Source of the DNA: Ministeria vibrans ATCC 50519
Lineage: Eukaryota > Opisthokonta > Filasterea
Length of the DNA: 49,960 nt
Assembly: GCA_943704425.1 (NCBI GenBank)
Contig: CALSCP010001671.1
Location: 1-49,960, forward strand
Direction of reading: 5' to 3'
The translations under genes were made by a program, and so were the position numbers. Below, one piece after another: positions 1 to 10,682 of this stretch. Below the pieces are notes generated by a model. The model had not been told where the DNA came from, did not search any database, and saw only the letters and a program-made list of their open reading frames with translations. Every line of letters starts with the position of its first letter. Position 1 is the first letter of the stretch.

Positions 1-95
<95 letters not shown>

Positions 96-169
96 ATTTC
101 TTTTTATCCTGCCCCGTACAACACGTGTCTTCTCGGCGTGCATCCGCGAGAGACCAACCCAACACACCT

Positions 170-215
170 GGTGTTTTTTAACACCACCACATTTTCAAAG
201 AATGAGAACGAAAAG
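170..215 (+). promoter_or_regulatory. Histone mRNA 3' stem-loop and purine-rich downstream element (H4)
   Basis: GGTGTTTTTTAACACC (170-185) folds as a perfect 6-bp stem with a 4-nt TTTT loop, followed by ACCACA. A purine-rich stretch, AAAGAATGAGAACGAAAAG, follows at 197-215. This is the geometry of the replication-dependent histone pre-mRNA 3' end: the SLBP-bound stem-loop, cleavage after ACCA, then the histone downstream element that pairs with U7 snRNA. The same 16-mer recurs 3' of H3, with a one-base loop variant 3' of H2A. Confidence 0.9.
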
Positions 216-274
216 AAAAATTTAAAATTGATTCTGATTTCTGTGTGTGACTGTGGAGTGACTGTACATGTCTG

Positions 275-299
275 CGTGTGTGTGTGTGTGTGTGTGTGT
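275..299 (+). repeat. (GT)n microsatellite
   Basis: Uninterrupted GT dinucleotide repeat downstream of H4, outside any gene. Confidence 0.9.
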
Positions 300-429
300 C
301 AGTTATTGAAAGGACAATAGGCGGGTCCTACGTTTGTGGTGGTCATTTTGTTAGTGTGGGTGGTTGGGTAAGCACACGTAATTCAAAGTTCGTCGTCTCA
401 AAGATATCATGTAAAGTTTTGTTTGTTTG

Positions 430-1075
430 TATCAGCACAATGAGTGAGCACGCGTGTGCAGTTTGTGAGACAATCAAGCTTCAATCGTTGAGAGGCACTC
501 AAGGCAGCGACTTGGTGAGTGTCTCTTGTACTCACGTGCTGGGTGAGCACATTTCTCTCATCAATCACTTCATTGAGAATGCCAGTCTGCGTCCAGCCAT
601 GTCTTGTGCATTCTGTGTGTATCAGCATGGGAGAGTACTGAGTATTTTGTGAGGCGGGCGAGCATCGACTGTTGAGGGGCGGCGACTTAGTGTGTCTTGT
701 ACTTGAATGCTGGGTGAGCACACAACGTTTTTCTGTGCTGCGAAATGATTAGCCTTGGCGTTGAGGCGTTCTGCCTTCTGTGTGTATCAACACGCATATG
801 CACATGTTTAGTGTGGCAAGAATTGGTTGGTGATTGGTGAGAAGGGGCGAGCTCGCGAGTATTTTTTTGCGTTGCGCGAGCACACAGCACTAGTTTGCAA
901 GAGTTTCTTGCAAATTATTAGTGCTGTGCATAAAGATTAAAGTGGCGTCACTCATCCATGACATACAACGTCGTCAAGGTGTCGGTACTTTTTGTGCTGT
1001 GACTGCTGCTTGCTTTGGCGTTTGTGCCCATTTTTCCGCGAGTTTTCCATTCGCGTTTGCTGGGTGAGCACATTT
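430..1075. repeat. Degenerate tandem repeat in the H4-H2A spacer
   Basis: No gene is supported in this spacer. It holds diverged copies of a unit of roughly 170 bp. The block GCTGGGTGAGCACA occurs at about 538, 710 and 1058 (first spacing 172 bp). A second block, CTGTGTGTATCA, starts units near 614 and 776. Around 486-550 and 666-722 longer matches run GTTGAG..GGCAGCGACTT..GTGT CTTGTACT..TGCTGGGTGAGCAC. The copies are too diverged to be recent. Short open frames here have no protein character. Confidence 0.55.
884..926. repeat. Long imperfect hairpin (inverted repeat)
   Basis: ACAGCACTA plus GTTTGCAAGA on the left pairs with TCTTGCAAAT plus TAGTGCTGT on the right, with a 3-nt loop and one 3-nt bulge (TAT). 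This gives about 19 paired positions. It lies inside the degenerate repeat region between H4 and H2A. No promoter or terminator role can be assigned. Confidence 0.6.
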
Positions 1076-1270
1076 TTTTTTACTTTCTCGCTGATACACC
1101 TTGTCTCACCACCGCACAGCATCAACGAACATAATACCCAAAGCACCATTCAACATCCAGTCACGAGTAGACGACTGTCTGGACGTACCAAACATCCTTA
1201 AGCTCAAAGAGTCACGTCTGGCGTCGTTTGCGTCAAGTGCAATGCAATATAAAATAAAATATATCATTAT

Positions 1271-1320
1271 TTCTTTGTCGTTCTCTTTCTTTAGAAATGT
1301 AGGTGGTGTTTAAAAACACC
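1271..1320 (-). promoter_or_regulatory. Histone mRNA 3' stem-loop and purine-rich element (H2A)
   Basis: On the minus strand, 67 bp after the H2A stop, GGTGTTTTTAAACACC (1320-1305) forms a 6-bp stem with a TTTA loop, followed by ACCT. Downstream, CTAAAGAAAGAGAACGAC (1294-1277) shares the AGAGAACGA core with the H3 element. The upstream flank CAAACCT is shared with H3. Confidence 0.9.
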
Positions 1321-1387
1321 AGAGGTTTGGTTTGGTTTGTGTGCGCATGGCAACACTTTGTTGAAGAATTTGCTCGGGGAGACAAAT

Positions 1388-1845
1388 TTACTCGGCGTCA
1401 GCCTTGGCCTTGCTCTTCTTGGGCAGGAGCTGCGAGTGGATGTTGGGGAGGACACCGCCCTGGGCAATGGTGACACCCGCGAGCAGCTTGTTGAGCTCCT
1501 CGTCGTTGCGGATGGCGAGCTGGAGGTGGCGCGGGTTGATGCGCGTCTTCTTGTTGTCGCGGGCAGCGTTGCCAGCGAGCTCAAGGATCTCGGCACCGAG
1601 GTACTCCATGACGGCGGCCAGGTAGACCGGGGCGCCGGCACCAATGCGCTGAGCGTAGTGTCCCTTGCGCAGCAGGCGGTGGATACGGCCAACGGGGAAC
1701 TAACGAGAAGGAGGGGAGATGGGTGAGACACAAAAAGAACCAACCACAACAAATAATCATTTTTATGTACCTGGAGTCCCGCACGCGACGAGCGCGTCTT
1801 GCTCTTGCCGGCAGATGCAGCAGTCTTCTTTCCTCGTCCAGACAT
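1388..1845 (-). CDS. H2A: Histone H2A
   Basis: Core histone, partner of H2B. Exons on the minus strand: 1845-1771 and 1699-1388, with a 71-nt phase-0 GT-AG intron after the Q of the RAGLQ-FPVGR motif. The product is 128 aa and begins [20 protein letters not shown]. The alpha-2 motif [20 protein letters not shown], the [17 protein letters not shown] segment and [14 protein letters not shown] are all present. The C terminus (SKAKADAE) lacks an SQ motif, so it is canonical H2A rather than H2A.X. It also lacks the H2A.Z signature. It is divergent from H3 across 279 bp, and the 3' stem-loop suggests S-phase, replication-dependent expression despite the intron. Confidence 0.97.
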
Positions 1846-2695
<850 letters not shown>

Positions 2696-2752
2696 ATCAA
2701 GTTCTTTGATTTCCCAGCAACTGCTCCATCAGCTTCACAACAAACCAAACCT

Positions 2753-2798
2753 GGTGTTTTTTAACACCACCACATGTCCACACGAAGAGAACGAAAGA
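2753..2798 (+). promoter_or_regulatory. Histone mRNA 3' stem-loop and purine-rich element (H3)
   Basis: GGTGTTTTTTAACACC (2753-2768), identical to the H4 copy, is followed by ACCACA and by GAAGAGAACGAAAGA at 2784-2798. The upstream flank is CAAACCAAACCT. The spacing from stem to purine element (15 nt) is similar to that in the H4 copy. Confidence 0.9.
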
Positions 2799-2925
2799 GT
2801 TTCACAACGTGATACTGATGTCATTTTAAAGGAAGGTCATTGGATTTGTTATGGATTTTTATGATTGTACTTTCTGTTACTCTTGTATATAGATTCTCGC
2901 AAGAAGAACGATTTGAATAGGTTCT

Positions 2926-3325
2926 TTACTCTTCGTCAAGACAGTGCAGAACTGCACGACGAGTAATGCGCCATGTTTCCTTGCCAGTGATGGTAAAGCG
3001 GCGGCCTTGAATCTTGCCAGCTCGATATTGGCGTCGTGAGGCAGCATGAGTAATTCCAAATTCTACCTCTCCCCCTCTTTCCCGTATCATGTCCTGAGTG
3101 TATCTCACTCAATGCGCCATGTGCTCGCAAGCAACCGCACCAGAGTTCCATCCAGCAGTGTCACAGGCGTGCCATCTACGTGTTCGCACTCGTCATTCTT
3201 CTGAGTTCAAGCATACTGACTATTGTGTTGGCGTCAAACTGGAAGAGTGTGTACAGTTGTCATGTGCGGAGTGCAATGTTGCAAGAGGGAAAACGTGAGA
3301 GTGCAATTGAGAGAGAATTATCCAT
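2926..3325 (-). CDS. Possible small spliced gene, unrecognised
   Basis: I do not recognise this protein. A minus-strand model with exons 3325-3295, 3175-3109 and 3076-2926 gives an open frame of 82 aa. Its middle reads DGTPVTLLDGTLVRLLASTW and its end reads RRFTITGKETWRITRRAV then LHCLDEE. The middle and last parts look coding in composition, rich in Leu/Val/Arg with regular hydrophobic spacing. Weak points are the first exon, chosen only because its phase fits, and the second intron of 32 nt, shorter than any other here. The block could instead be the 3' remnant of a larger gene. It lies between the H3 3' end and the coiled-coil gene, on the strand of the latter. Confidence 0.3.
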
Positions 3326-3431
3326 TTTGTATGAGTGCCTGCTGATTTTCGCAACTGGGCCACCAAAAATAAACAATGAAAATATGACAAAAACACACAC
3401 ATACACACACATAGACAGAGTTGCATCGGTG

Positions 3432-4960
3432 TCACTGCTGGGCACACACAGACGAGCCCACATCCGCTGCAATGTGGTCCATCACTAGAGAGCGCAGTGT
3501 TTCCAGTGACTCGCGCAATCGCTCAATGGTCTCACTTGTCGCCTCTATCGTCAAATCTGTTATTTTAATCCACCACACGCAAAAGGTAGTGTCAGAGGAA
3601 GGTTCTGGGGTGCGAGCAATGACATGCATACCTTCGGGAATGTCTTCGGGAGGAGCAAGGGCAGTCTCAGAGGCACGAAAAAGTACTCTAAGATCGGGCG
3701 TCACTCCCAGCGCCAACTGATTGCTTACTGTCTGCAGAGACTGCGCCTCACACGCACACTCCTCAATCTATACGCCCAATCATGACCACTTTTCAGTATA
3801 TTCTCGCTTCGATTCTTTCAGCCGTACCAACTTTGAGGCTCGCATAAATTTGCCATAGTCACACTTGAACAGTTTCTCCTCCTACATAAAAATCAGCTGC
3901 TCCGTTCACTCGCTCCATCATTCTCTTACTGCTTCTCTTCTGCGCTCCTCTGCAAGCGACCGTTTCTCTTTGCGCAGTTCGTCCATTTCGTCGTTTAGGC
4001 GAGCAACAAGTCCGTCCTTTTCGCTCATTTCCTATACAATTTTTTTGCAATGAGACGTCGCATACATTAAAATGATTCATAATGACATGATTGTCCATAC
4101 CACTCTCAAGTCTGTCAGGTTCCTTCGCAGCTCTCGAATTTCACTCTCTTGCTCAATCTCATGTTCATGAGGCCGTCTAAACAAACAGCAAACCAACCAA
4201 AGCAAATGAAGTTCCTCGGTTTCAACAGGAGACTCGCGCAACGACACACATTTTTTTTTGCTTGCCTCGTCGTTTGTGCGGTCATTTCAAGTTCTTCCAA
4301 AGTCTGTTTCAGACCGGGAATTCGCGCGTGCAGTGCACTACTTCGTTCACACTCGGCACGAACCTCTCGCTCGACTGTTTTCAGTTCAGCCTAAGTCACA
4401 GAGAGACGTACAAGGATGAGATCCATTTCCAAAACATTTGTACACAACACACTCACTTCGCGCGCTTTAACGCGCTCTTCGAGTTTTCTGTTGCGCGACA
4501 GAGCAGCTTCCAGGTCGCCCAAGGCGTTGCGGTGTTCCTCGGGAGTGGGCACGTCGACGAGGTAGTTCTCCAGGGTCTTGATGCGGCGTCGCAGCATGGC
4601 AACTTCACCCGAGGTGTCGTCGGGCGGGGCAACCGTCGTCCGGAAGGCTGCCGACGCGTCGAGTCGTTTTGACGAGTCTGCAGTCTTTCGCTGTAGCGCC
4701 GCAATCTCCTGACGCTTCAGTGTAAGCATGTCGGCGTATTGCGCGCGCAAACGTCCAATTTCCGCCTCTTGCGCTTCGACACGGAGTTTGAGTGCGTCAA
4801 CGGACGCGCGCGCTGCTCTCGGCGAAATAGGGCCTCGGTCGCGCACCGTCGTTGACGGGCGCGACGTCGTGCCAAATGTAGACGAGGGGGTCATCGATTG
4901 CATCGGGCGGATCGGCGAGCTGAGCTCGTACGGTCGTGTTCGGGTCGATTGACTTGACAT
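3432..4960 (-). CDS. Coiled-coil protein of unknown function
   Basis: Six minus-strand exons (4960-4457, 4390-4266, 4176-4101, 4031-3930, 3881-3828, 3767-3432) join to 398 aa. The end of exon 3 is uncertain by 3 nt. Residues 1-50 are Ser/Thr/Pro-rich and low complexity. From about residue 50 to 290 heptad-like charged stretches dominate, for example LKLRVEAQEAEIGRLRAQYA, EIEQESEIRELRRNLTDL and DEMDELRKEKRSLAEERRRE. A less charged segment (LALGVTPDLRVLF..) then leads to a final amphipathic helix and the stop. Intron 2 appears to be a GC-AG intron (AG|GCAAGC), which restores frame exactly. It resembles centrosomal or ciliary scaffold proteins in composition only; I assign no function. The start is 82 bp from alpha-galactosidase, head to head. 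Confidence 0.75.
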
Positions 4961-5042
4961 GTCAAAAGTGAGAGATAAATATAAACTATAAAGACTCAAG
5001 TTTTCTTGTTGTCACTGATCACTTTCTTTTTATTCTTTCAGT
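4961..5042. promoter_or_regulatory. 82-bp bidirectional promoter region
   Basis: Only 82 bp separate the coiled-coil gene start (-) from the alpha-galactosidase start (+). A palindromic TGATCA at 5016-5021 and a T-rich run lead to the ATG. Transcription start sites for both genes must lie here or inside the 5' ends of the genes. Confidence 0.55.
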
Positions 5043-7580
5043 ATGAATCGGATTCTGTACGTTGCAGCGCTTGCCGTTGTCGCATCGACGCTGGTGGTCG
5101 GCGCATCGCTGAACAGGAAGGCAAGCTCGCTCGCACCCACACCGCCAATGGGCTGGATGAGGTGAGTGTATGAAGAGGGCCACACTGCACAATGGTGCAT
5201 CCTATCAAAGGATCCATGGTCGCCTCGTTTGCCTGGAGGAGAAGAGGAAGACAATCTCTCTCAAAAAAGAACAACAAAAACAAAGAAAAATGGAAGCTGA
5301 CCTCACTGGACACTTTGGCGTCCATGTTTGCTTGCAACTCATCGCGGCATTGTGTAGTTGGGAGATATTCCGATGCGAAGTGGACTGCACGACGCATCCG
5401 GACACGTGCATCAGCGAGGAGCTGTACAAACAGCAGACGGATCGTCTTGCGGCGGACGGGTTCCTCGCCGCCGGCTACGAAGGCATCCACATCGACGACT
5501 GTACGCACCAGCACACCGCCGAACGTCTTCTAAGCACCCTCCCCCCGCTGCGTCTGCTTTGTATTGTCTGTAGGCTGGGAGCAGAAGAACCCACCGCGCG
5601 AATCGGGCCGACTGGTGGCCAACACTACTCGCTTTCCGTCTGGCCTCAAGTCGCTGAGCGACTACATGCACGACAAGAAGGTCAAGTTTGGTCTGTACAC
5701 CGCCGAGAGCACCAGCACCTGGTACAATCAAAATTCAAAAGTCGAAGGGGAGAAGGGTCCAATGTTGGTGTGTTTATTTGTTGTTAGTGGCGGCTATCCC
5801 GCATCCAAGGGCTACGAGACGCAGGATGCCAACTCGTTTGCCTCGTGGGGTGTGGACTACATCAAGGTGGATGGCTGCGGTCAACCTGACTACTACCCCA
5901 CAGGTACCACGTTTGTTTGTGTGTGTGGAGAGAGAGTGTGTGTGTGAGAGAGAGAGTTTGAGAGAGAAAGTGATACAAAGTAAAAAGAGGAATGATACTG
6001 AAACGGACTTTTTAGGGTACCCTCTGATGGGAGAAGCGCTGATCAATAGCGGACGCGACATTGTGTACAGCTGCTCGTGGCCTGCCTATCTGGGTAACAA
6101 TGAGACGACCAAGCCGTACGACTCAATGATTGCGGCCCACTGTAACCTCTGGCGCAACTGGGCTGGTATGAATTTTTTGTTTGGCTTTTTTCCCACTGTC
6201 AATTCACTGTCAAACCACTGCTCTGATAGATATCCAGTGCAACAACAACTCGCTGTTTGGCATCATTGACCACTACGGCGATTACAGCGAGGTTCTTCAG
6301 AAGTACGCGGCGCCCGGTCACTTCAACGATCCCGATATGGTCAGAACAAGCCCCTCATCACACACACTCTCTTTTTCAATATGACTCACTCTAAGCCTTT
6401 CACACCCACTGTTCTCGTTCTTATACTCACGGTCACTTCCGCTTTCTCTCTCTCTCTCTGTTTCTCTGTTTGTCTCTGTCTTTATCACTTTGATTCTTTC
6501 TCCTCCCTCTGTCTCCATCGCTTTGTTTCTTTTCTCTTCTCTCTGTCTGTCTCTGTCTGTCTTTGTCTGTCTCTGACTCTCTCTGTCTCTGTCTCTCTTT
6601 CTCTCTATCACTTTGTTTCTTTCTCCCTCCTCTCTCTCTCTCTTTCTCTGTCTGTCTCTCTCTGTCTGTCTCTCTCTCTAGCTGCTGATTGGCAATACAT
6701 GCATTAGCGACGACGAAGCACGCACGCAAATGGCCATCTGGTCCATTCTGGCAGCACCTCTCATTATGGGCAATGATCTTCGTCACGTCTCACAGTCCGC
6801 CAAAGATATTCTCCTCAACAAGGAAGCCATTGCGGTGGATCAAGTGCGACACATTTACACATACGGTTTAAACCCTAACCCCCTCTTTATTATTATCAGG
6901 ACCCAATGGGACGTGCGGGAATCCGAGTGAGTCCCAAGCAGTCGCTTGAAGTTTGGTCGCGTGAGCTCTCGACGCCTCTGGGGTCGCGTGCGGTTGGGCT
7001 GCTGAACAAACAAGGCGTGCCTGTGCCAGCTGAACCCTGTCCATCGTGGAATGTCACCGAGCAAGGCTACCTTGAGGCGTGTGGTGGTGGCGCAGGCAAC
7101 ATTGAGTGCTGGGGCGATCGTCGTTCGCTGGAGACGGTCCAGAAGCAGTGCTGCGACGATGTTGCTTGTGCGGGCTTCTCGTACAATGCGCAATCGGGCA
7201 CGGGTAAGCCATTGGAAGCGCAAGCAGGAGAGTGAGATTGGTTTATCTAATGCCTGCGGGGGTAGGGTGCACGAAGCGCAACCAGGACTGCGGGCTGGTC
7301 AAGGCCGAGGGCTACAATGGTTACAGCAAGCCTCACTTCCACCCGGCCTCTCCGGGCCCCGCAAACATCACTGTTCATTTCAACGAGATTGGCATCAGCG
7401 GTACACTATGAAGTCTCTTTATCACACCAAACTCACCCTTGCACTGTCGGTCGTGCATTAGGCTCTGCGCGTGTGCGCGACCTGTGGACGCATAAGGATC
7501 TGGGGGTGTTTGAGCGCTCCTTCACTGCTGAGAATGTGCCCATCCACGGCACCGCCTTCCTGAAGATCACTCCCCTTTAG
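5043..7580 (+). CDS. Alpha-galactosidase, glycoside hydrolase family 27
   Basis: Removes terminal alpha-galactose from glycoconjugates; a signal peptide (residues 1-20) sends it to the lysosome or outside. Ten exons: 5043-5161, 5358-5500, 5574-5721, 5788-5903, 6016-6165, 6230-6339, 6682-6843, 6900-7203, 7266-7400, 7462-7580; product 501 aa. Family marks are PPMGWMSWE, GIHIDDCW, STCGGYPASKGYE, the nucleophile Asp165 in YIKVDGCG, and the acid/base Asp259 in HFNDPDM, then APLIMGNDLR. Intron 6 (342 nt) is largely CT repeat. The C-terminal beta domain is interrupted at about residues 360-440 by a cysteine-rich insert (ACGGGAGNIECW..CCDDVACAGFSYN..GC) not found in typical members of about 400 aa. 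The final strands (NITVHFNEIGI to the end) follow the insert. Confidence 0.95.
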
Positions 7581-7696
7581 AGATGACAATATCTTCTCTC
7601 TTTTCACAAGTGCAAAAGGAGGTTATTTTTCGTTTACATTATTTGTTTCCTATTGATACAGACATAGCGACGATATGGTGTGACTTTCGTTGTGTG

Positions 7697-8984
7697 TTAT
7701 TCTGTGAGTGCGTCTTTGGCCAGTCTCTGGGCTTCTTGAAGACACAGAGTGTGGTCAGCACAGTATTCTCCCGCAAAGTGCACAATCCAATCGCCCTTTT
7801 GATAGTCCGCTCCCTACAAAAAAAAGGAATCCATTAAGCTCATAGCTCCCTCTATCACTTTGTATCTTTCTCCCTCCTTTCTCTCTATCACTTTCTTTCT
7901 TTCTCCCTCCTCTCTCTATCACTTTCTTTCTTTCTCCCTCCTTTCTCTCTCTCTATCACTTTGTTTCTTTCTCCTTTCTCTCTCTCTATCACTTCGTTTC
8001 TTTCTTCTCTCTCTATCTCTATCAGTTTGCTTCTTTCTTCTCTCTCTCTATCACTTTGTTTCTTTCTCCCTCCTTTCTCTCTCTCCATCACTTTGTTTCT
8101 TTCTCTCTCACTCTCACCTTGGGAACACCTGGGAGACGAGGATACGACTGCAGCCATCGCTTTTGGGCAAGTGGGATCACATGCAGGTGGATTTGCTTCT
8201 CGACGGGTCGCATGCGCGAGACGACGTGAATGAGCGCGTGCTGTTCCTGCCACCATTGTGTGCGCGAGCGAGTGTGTTCTGCAATGATCTTGTCGAGAAA
8301 GGCCAGTGTCCACGGGGTGTGGCGCACAAGCATCACGCCTGCGTTGAGACCGTTCTCGTCTTGGACCAGTGTCACATCGTTGGGCGACTCGTCCTCAATG
8401 CGATCCTCAATGCGGATCGTCGCATTGGCAATGACTGCGTCTGCGTCCACATACAAAATCCAGTCGTACTCGACGAGGTAGCGACGCAAGGCGATAATCT
8501 TGGTCCAGATAAACGGCAGAGATGCGTCCAGCGACTCCTTCTGTTCGATGTAGGCGTAGGCGTGTCGGCGTGCGTATGCCGCCAAATTCGGAAGTGACAC
8601 CGAGCGCAGTAGGCTCAATTTATCGGGATTGGTGACGGTGGGGAAGCGCAGCGGATGGGGGTCGGACGTGTCGAGTGTCATGAGCGCTATGCGCCGTGTC
8701 CTGCTCGACGACAAAGGCGGTGGCGGCGGGGGCGATGGTGAATCGTGCGCTTGTTGTCTCAATGCAGTTGTATTCTCCCTCCTGCTCGCTTGCCTCTGCT
8801 GCGACACATGCGTCGCGACCACCACAGCCTGCTCTGGCTGCACAAGGGGTCCCTGGTCGAACGCAGCGTCGTCCGTCGACGAGTGTTGCGTCTGATCGCC
8901 CAGGTACACCAGCGTGAGTGTCACAATGACTCCGAGCGCCCCAATGAGAAGTGGAAACTTTCTCATTCGCGCAACGTTCATCAT
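7697..8984 (-). CDS. Golgi type II membrane glycosyltransferase, GT34-like
   Basis: Two minus-strand exons, 8984-8118 and 7813-7697, give 327 aa. Residues 10-28 form a signal anchor after a short basic cytoplasmic end, followed by a Ser/Pro-rich stem to about residue 95. The catalytic domain has the metal/nucleotide-sugar DxD motif at 180-182 (DWILYVDADAVI), a later QWWQEQHAL segment and the end motif KGDWIVHFAG, which lies in exon 2. This order matches the GT34 galactosyl/mannosyltransferases (GMA12/MNN10 type); the exact donor and acceptor are unknown. The 304-nt intron is almost pure GA repeat on the sense strand. It converges on the alpha-galactosidase with 116 bp between stops. Either of two adjacent ATGs (8984 or 8981) may be used. 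Confidence 0.88.
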
Positions 8985-9719
8985 TCACGCCACGTTTAGT
9001 CAAAGTGCAATTTTTTTTGTCGCAACTTCAATACGTTCTAACAGAATAAACAAACTGAAAGGAAAAAAAAATCACAAAAAATATTCATCCGATTTTGCTT
9101 TTATTGCTACTTAAGTATTAAGAAATTAGACGTACCGCGTACGTATACACCATTAAGAGTAAAGAGTTAAGACTTAAAGCTTAAGATTTAAGACTTAAGA
9201 CACAAGTAAGGACTGTCTCGTCTGTCTGGGACTCACGAAAAGAAAGGAACGCACTACTTAATTTATTTTGGGTATAATCTCTTCAACTGTCGCGATCACT
9301 GTTTGAAAAAGCGCTCGAGATGATTGAATACCAGTATTGCGCCACCGTCGACCTACGCGTTAAACAGTGGCTCCAGAAGATCAAGGAGAGCGACACAACG
9401 AAAATTGTCGCCACCAGCGTTGCTCTTGACGTCGTCGTTGCCGTGGGTATCGGGGATAGCAGCTCAGTTCGGTTACGGCGACAATGAAGACGACACGACT
9501 GAGTAAATGTACTAAAAGTGGCTCTCGTTGGGGTCAGTAGCATACTGGGCTCATTTTGAGACATAGACAAACGTCGACAGAGTAACAAGCTCGGTTAATG
9601 CACAATGCATGTTGACGGACTCTACGTTGACTCAAGAAGGTCTCTTTCTCTCTCTCCTCTCTCTCTCTCACTCATTCTCTCGCACAAAATAAGATAGACA
9701 AACACAGTGGATTCTTCAT
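8985..9719. other. Intergenic region, mostly empty
   Basis: Between the GT34 gene start and the eL39 stop. It is AT-rich, with a nested inverted-repeat block TTAAGACTTAAAGCTTAAGA near 9167-9190 and a CT-rich run at 9640-9680. The only coding-like stretch is the doubtful small ORF at 9320-9487. Confidence 0.5.
9320..9487 (+). CDS. Doubtful small ORF (55 aa)
   Basis: ATG-initiated frame of 55 aa with protein-like composition at first (MIEYQYCATVDLRVKQWLQK, then IKESDTTKIVATSVALDVVV). It then drifts into Ser/Arg. Near 9450 the +1 frame becomes more plausible, reading IAAQFGYGDNEDDTTE to a stop at 9504-9506. A one-base sequencing error, or a splice I cannot define, could join the two into a protein of about 60 aa with an acidic tail. 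I recognise no family. It may be a small real gene, a decayed one, or chance. Confidence 0.25.
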   Translation: MIEYQYCATVDLRVKQWLQKIKESDTTKIVATSVALDVVVAVGIGDSSSVRLRRQ

Positions 9720-9949
9720 TTAGAGTCCGAGCTTGGTGCGTCGCCAGTGACGGCGCTTCGAGTTGTATCTACGAAAAGTCAAAGAATGAATGAGTCGAAC
9801 ACACAACAGAAAACAACATGACAACCGCCGTTTGCTTCTTACCGGATGGTGTTGTCGGTTCGCAGACGAATCCACTGAGGGATGGGACGGTTCTGCTTCA
9901 TCTTCTTGGCAAGCTTGCGCTTGATAACGAACGACTTGTGCGACGGCAT
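9720..9949 (-). CDS. RPL39: 60S ribosomal protein eL39
   Basis: Tiny basic protein lining the peptide exit tunnel of the large ribosomal subunit. Minus-strand exons 9949-9843 and 9768-9720 with a 74-nt phase-2 intron give 51 aa, exactly the family length. It begins [20 protein letters not shown], continues [16 protein letters not shown] and ends [15 protein letters not shown], which is nearly invariant in eukaryotes. The sequence just before the ATG (ctcgttgcag|C) looks like a 3' splice site, so a 5'-UTR intron is possible, as is common for ribosomal protein genes. It is too short to stand out as a single open frame. Confidence 0.97.
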
Positions 9950-10682
9950 GCTGCAACGAGAGACAAGGGCGCGTTGGTCAGCAGACGCCCACACACGCAC
10001 TGCCGTCCGAGCGACAGATACACCCCACCGCGAGACGGCAACAGGCCGAAACAGGTGAACAGAAGGAAAACGAGGAAAAAAAAAAAAAAAAAAGAACAAG
10101 TCGAACAGAAAAAAATATAATATAATAGACGATGGCCAGAGGACGTTCTACATAGCACCATCAGGTGCACTGAAGATGTAGCAGGGCACAGGAGCGAGCA
10201 AGGACATGTGTGCCTTGTGCTCGTTTTGGCAACGAGAAATGTGACACGAAGCGAAAAGCGGCGACACGACCAGCTGCACAATGGCGCGCACTGGCCCCAG
10301 CGCCGGCGCGCACGCCATGCGCCTGCACGTTTTTCATAGCCATGCGGCAAAGGGTTTTCTTTTCCTCCTTTTTTTTTTTTTTTTTTTTTTTTTGAGATTG
10401 CTCAAAGGCAAGTTGGTGAAGCAGGCGGGTGTGCTGCTGCACAACGTAGACCGTGGCTGCACCATGGACTGGCACTGGAGACAGGCGCAGAGAAGCGGGC
10501 TGAAGCGCGAGGGAGGCAGCCGCACGACAAACCCCCCCACTGGGCTTTGATCCACACGCTTTGGACAGGTCAAAACAGAGGAGGATCGCCCGACGCACAC
10601 TCGTTCACTCACCTATCGTTAGAAGGAGCAATAAGAAAGAACGAATAACGAATTCGATCAGTGATCATTTTATTTTCAATCA
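9950..10682. promoter_or_regulatory. Promoter and 5' leader region of eL39 and the 10.7-kb gene
   Basis: No gene seen. The region holds an A-run at 10078-10093 and a 25-T run at 10369-10393. Just before the plus-strand gene the sequence reads GATCAGTGATCATTTTATTTTC, with TGATCA at 10662-10667, 16 bp from the ATG. The eL39 transcription start and any leader intron should lie in the left half. Confidence 0.45.

Noticed and set aside
6318-6786. Arg/Glu/Asp/Ser-rich open frames in alpha-galactosidase intron 6
   Set aside because: They are translations of CT/GA simple repeat inside an intron.
6866-6882. Telomere-like AAACCCTAACCCCC
   Set aside because: A single partial copy inside an intron; the similar short matches near 18797 and 37771 are also isolated. 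No telomeric array.
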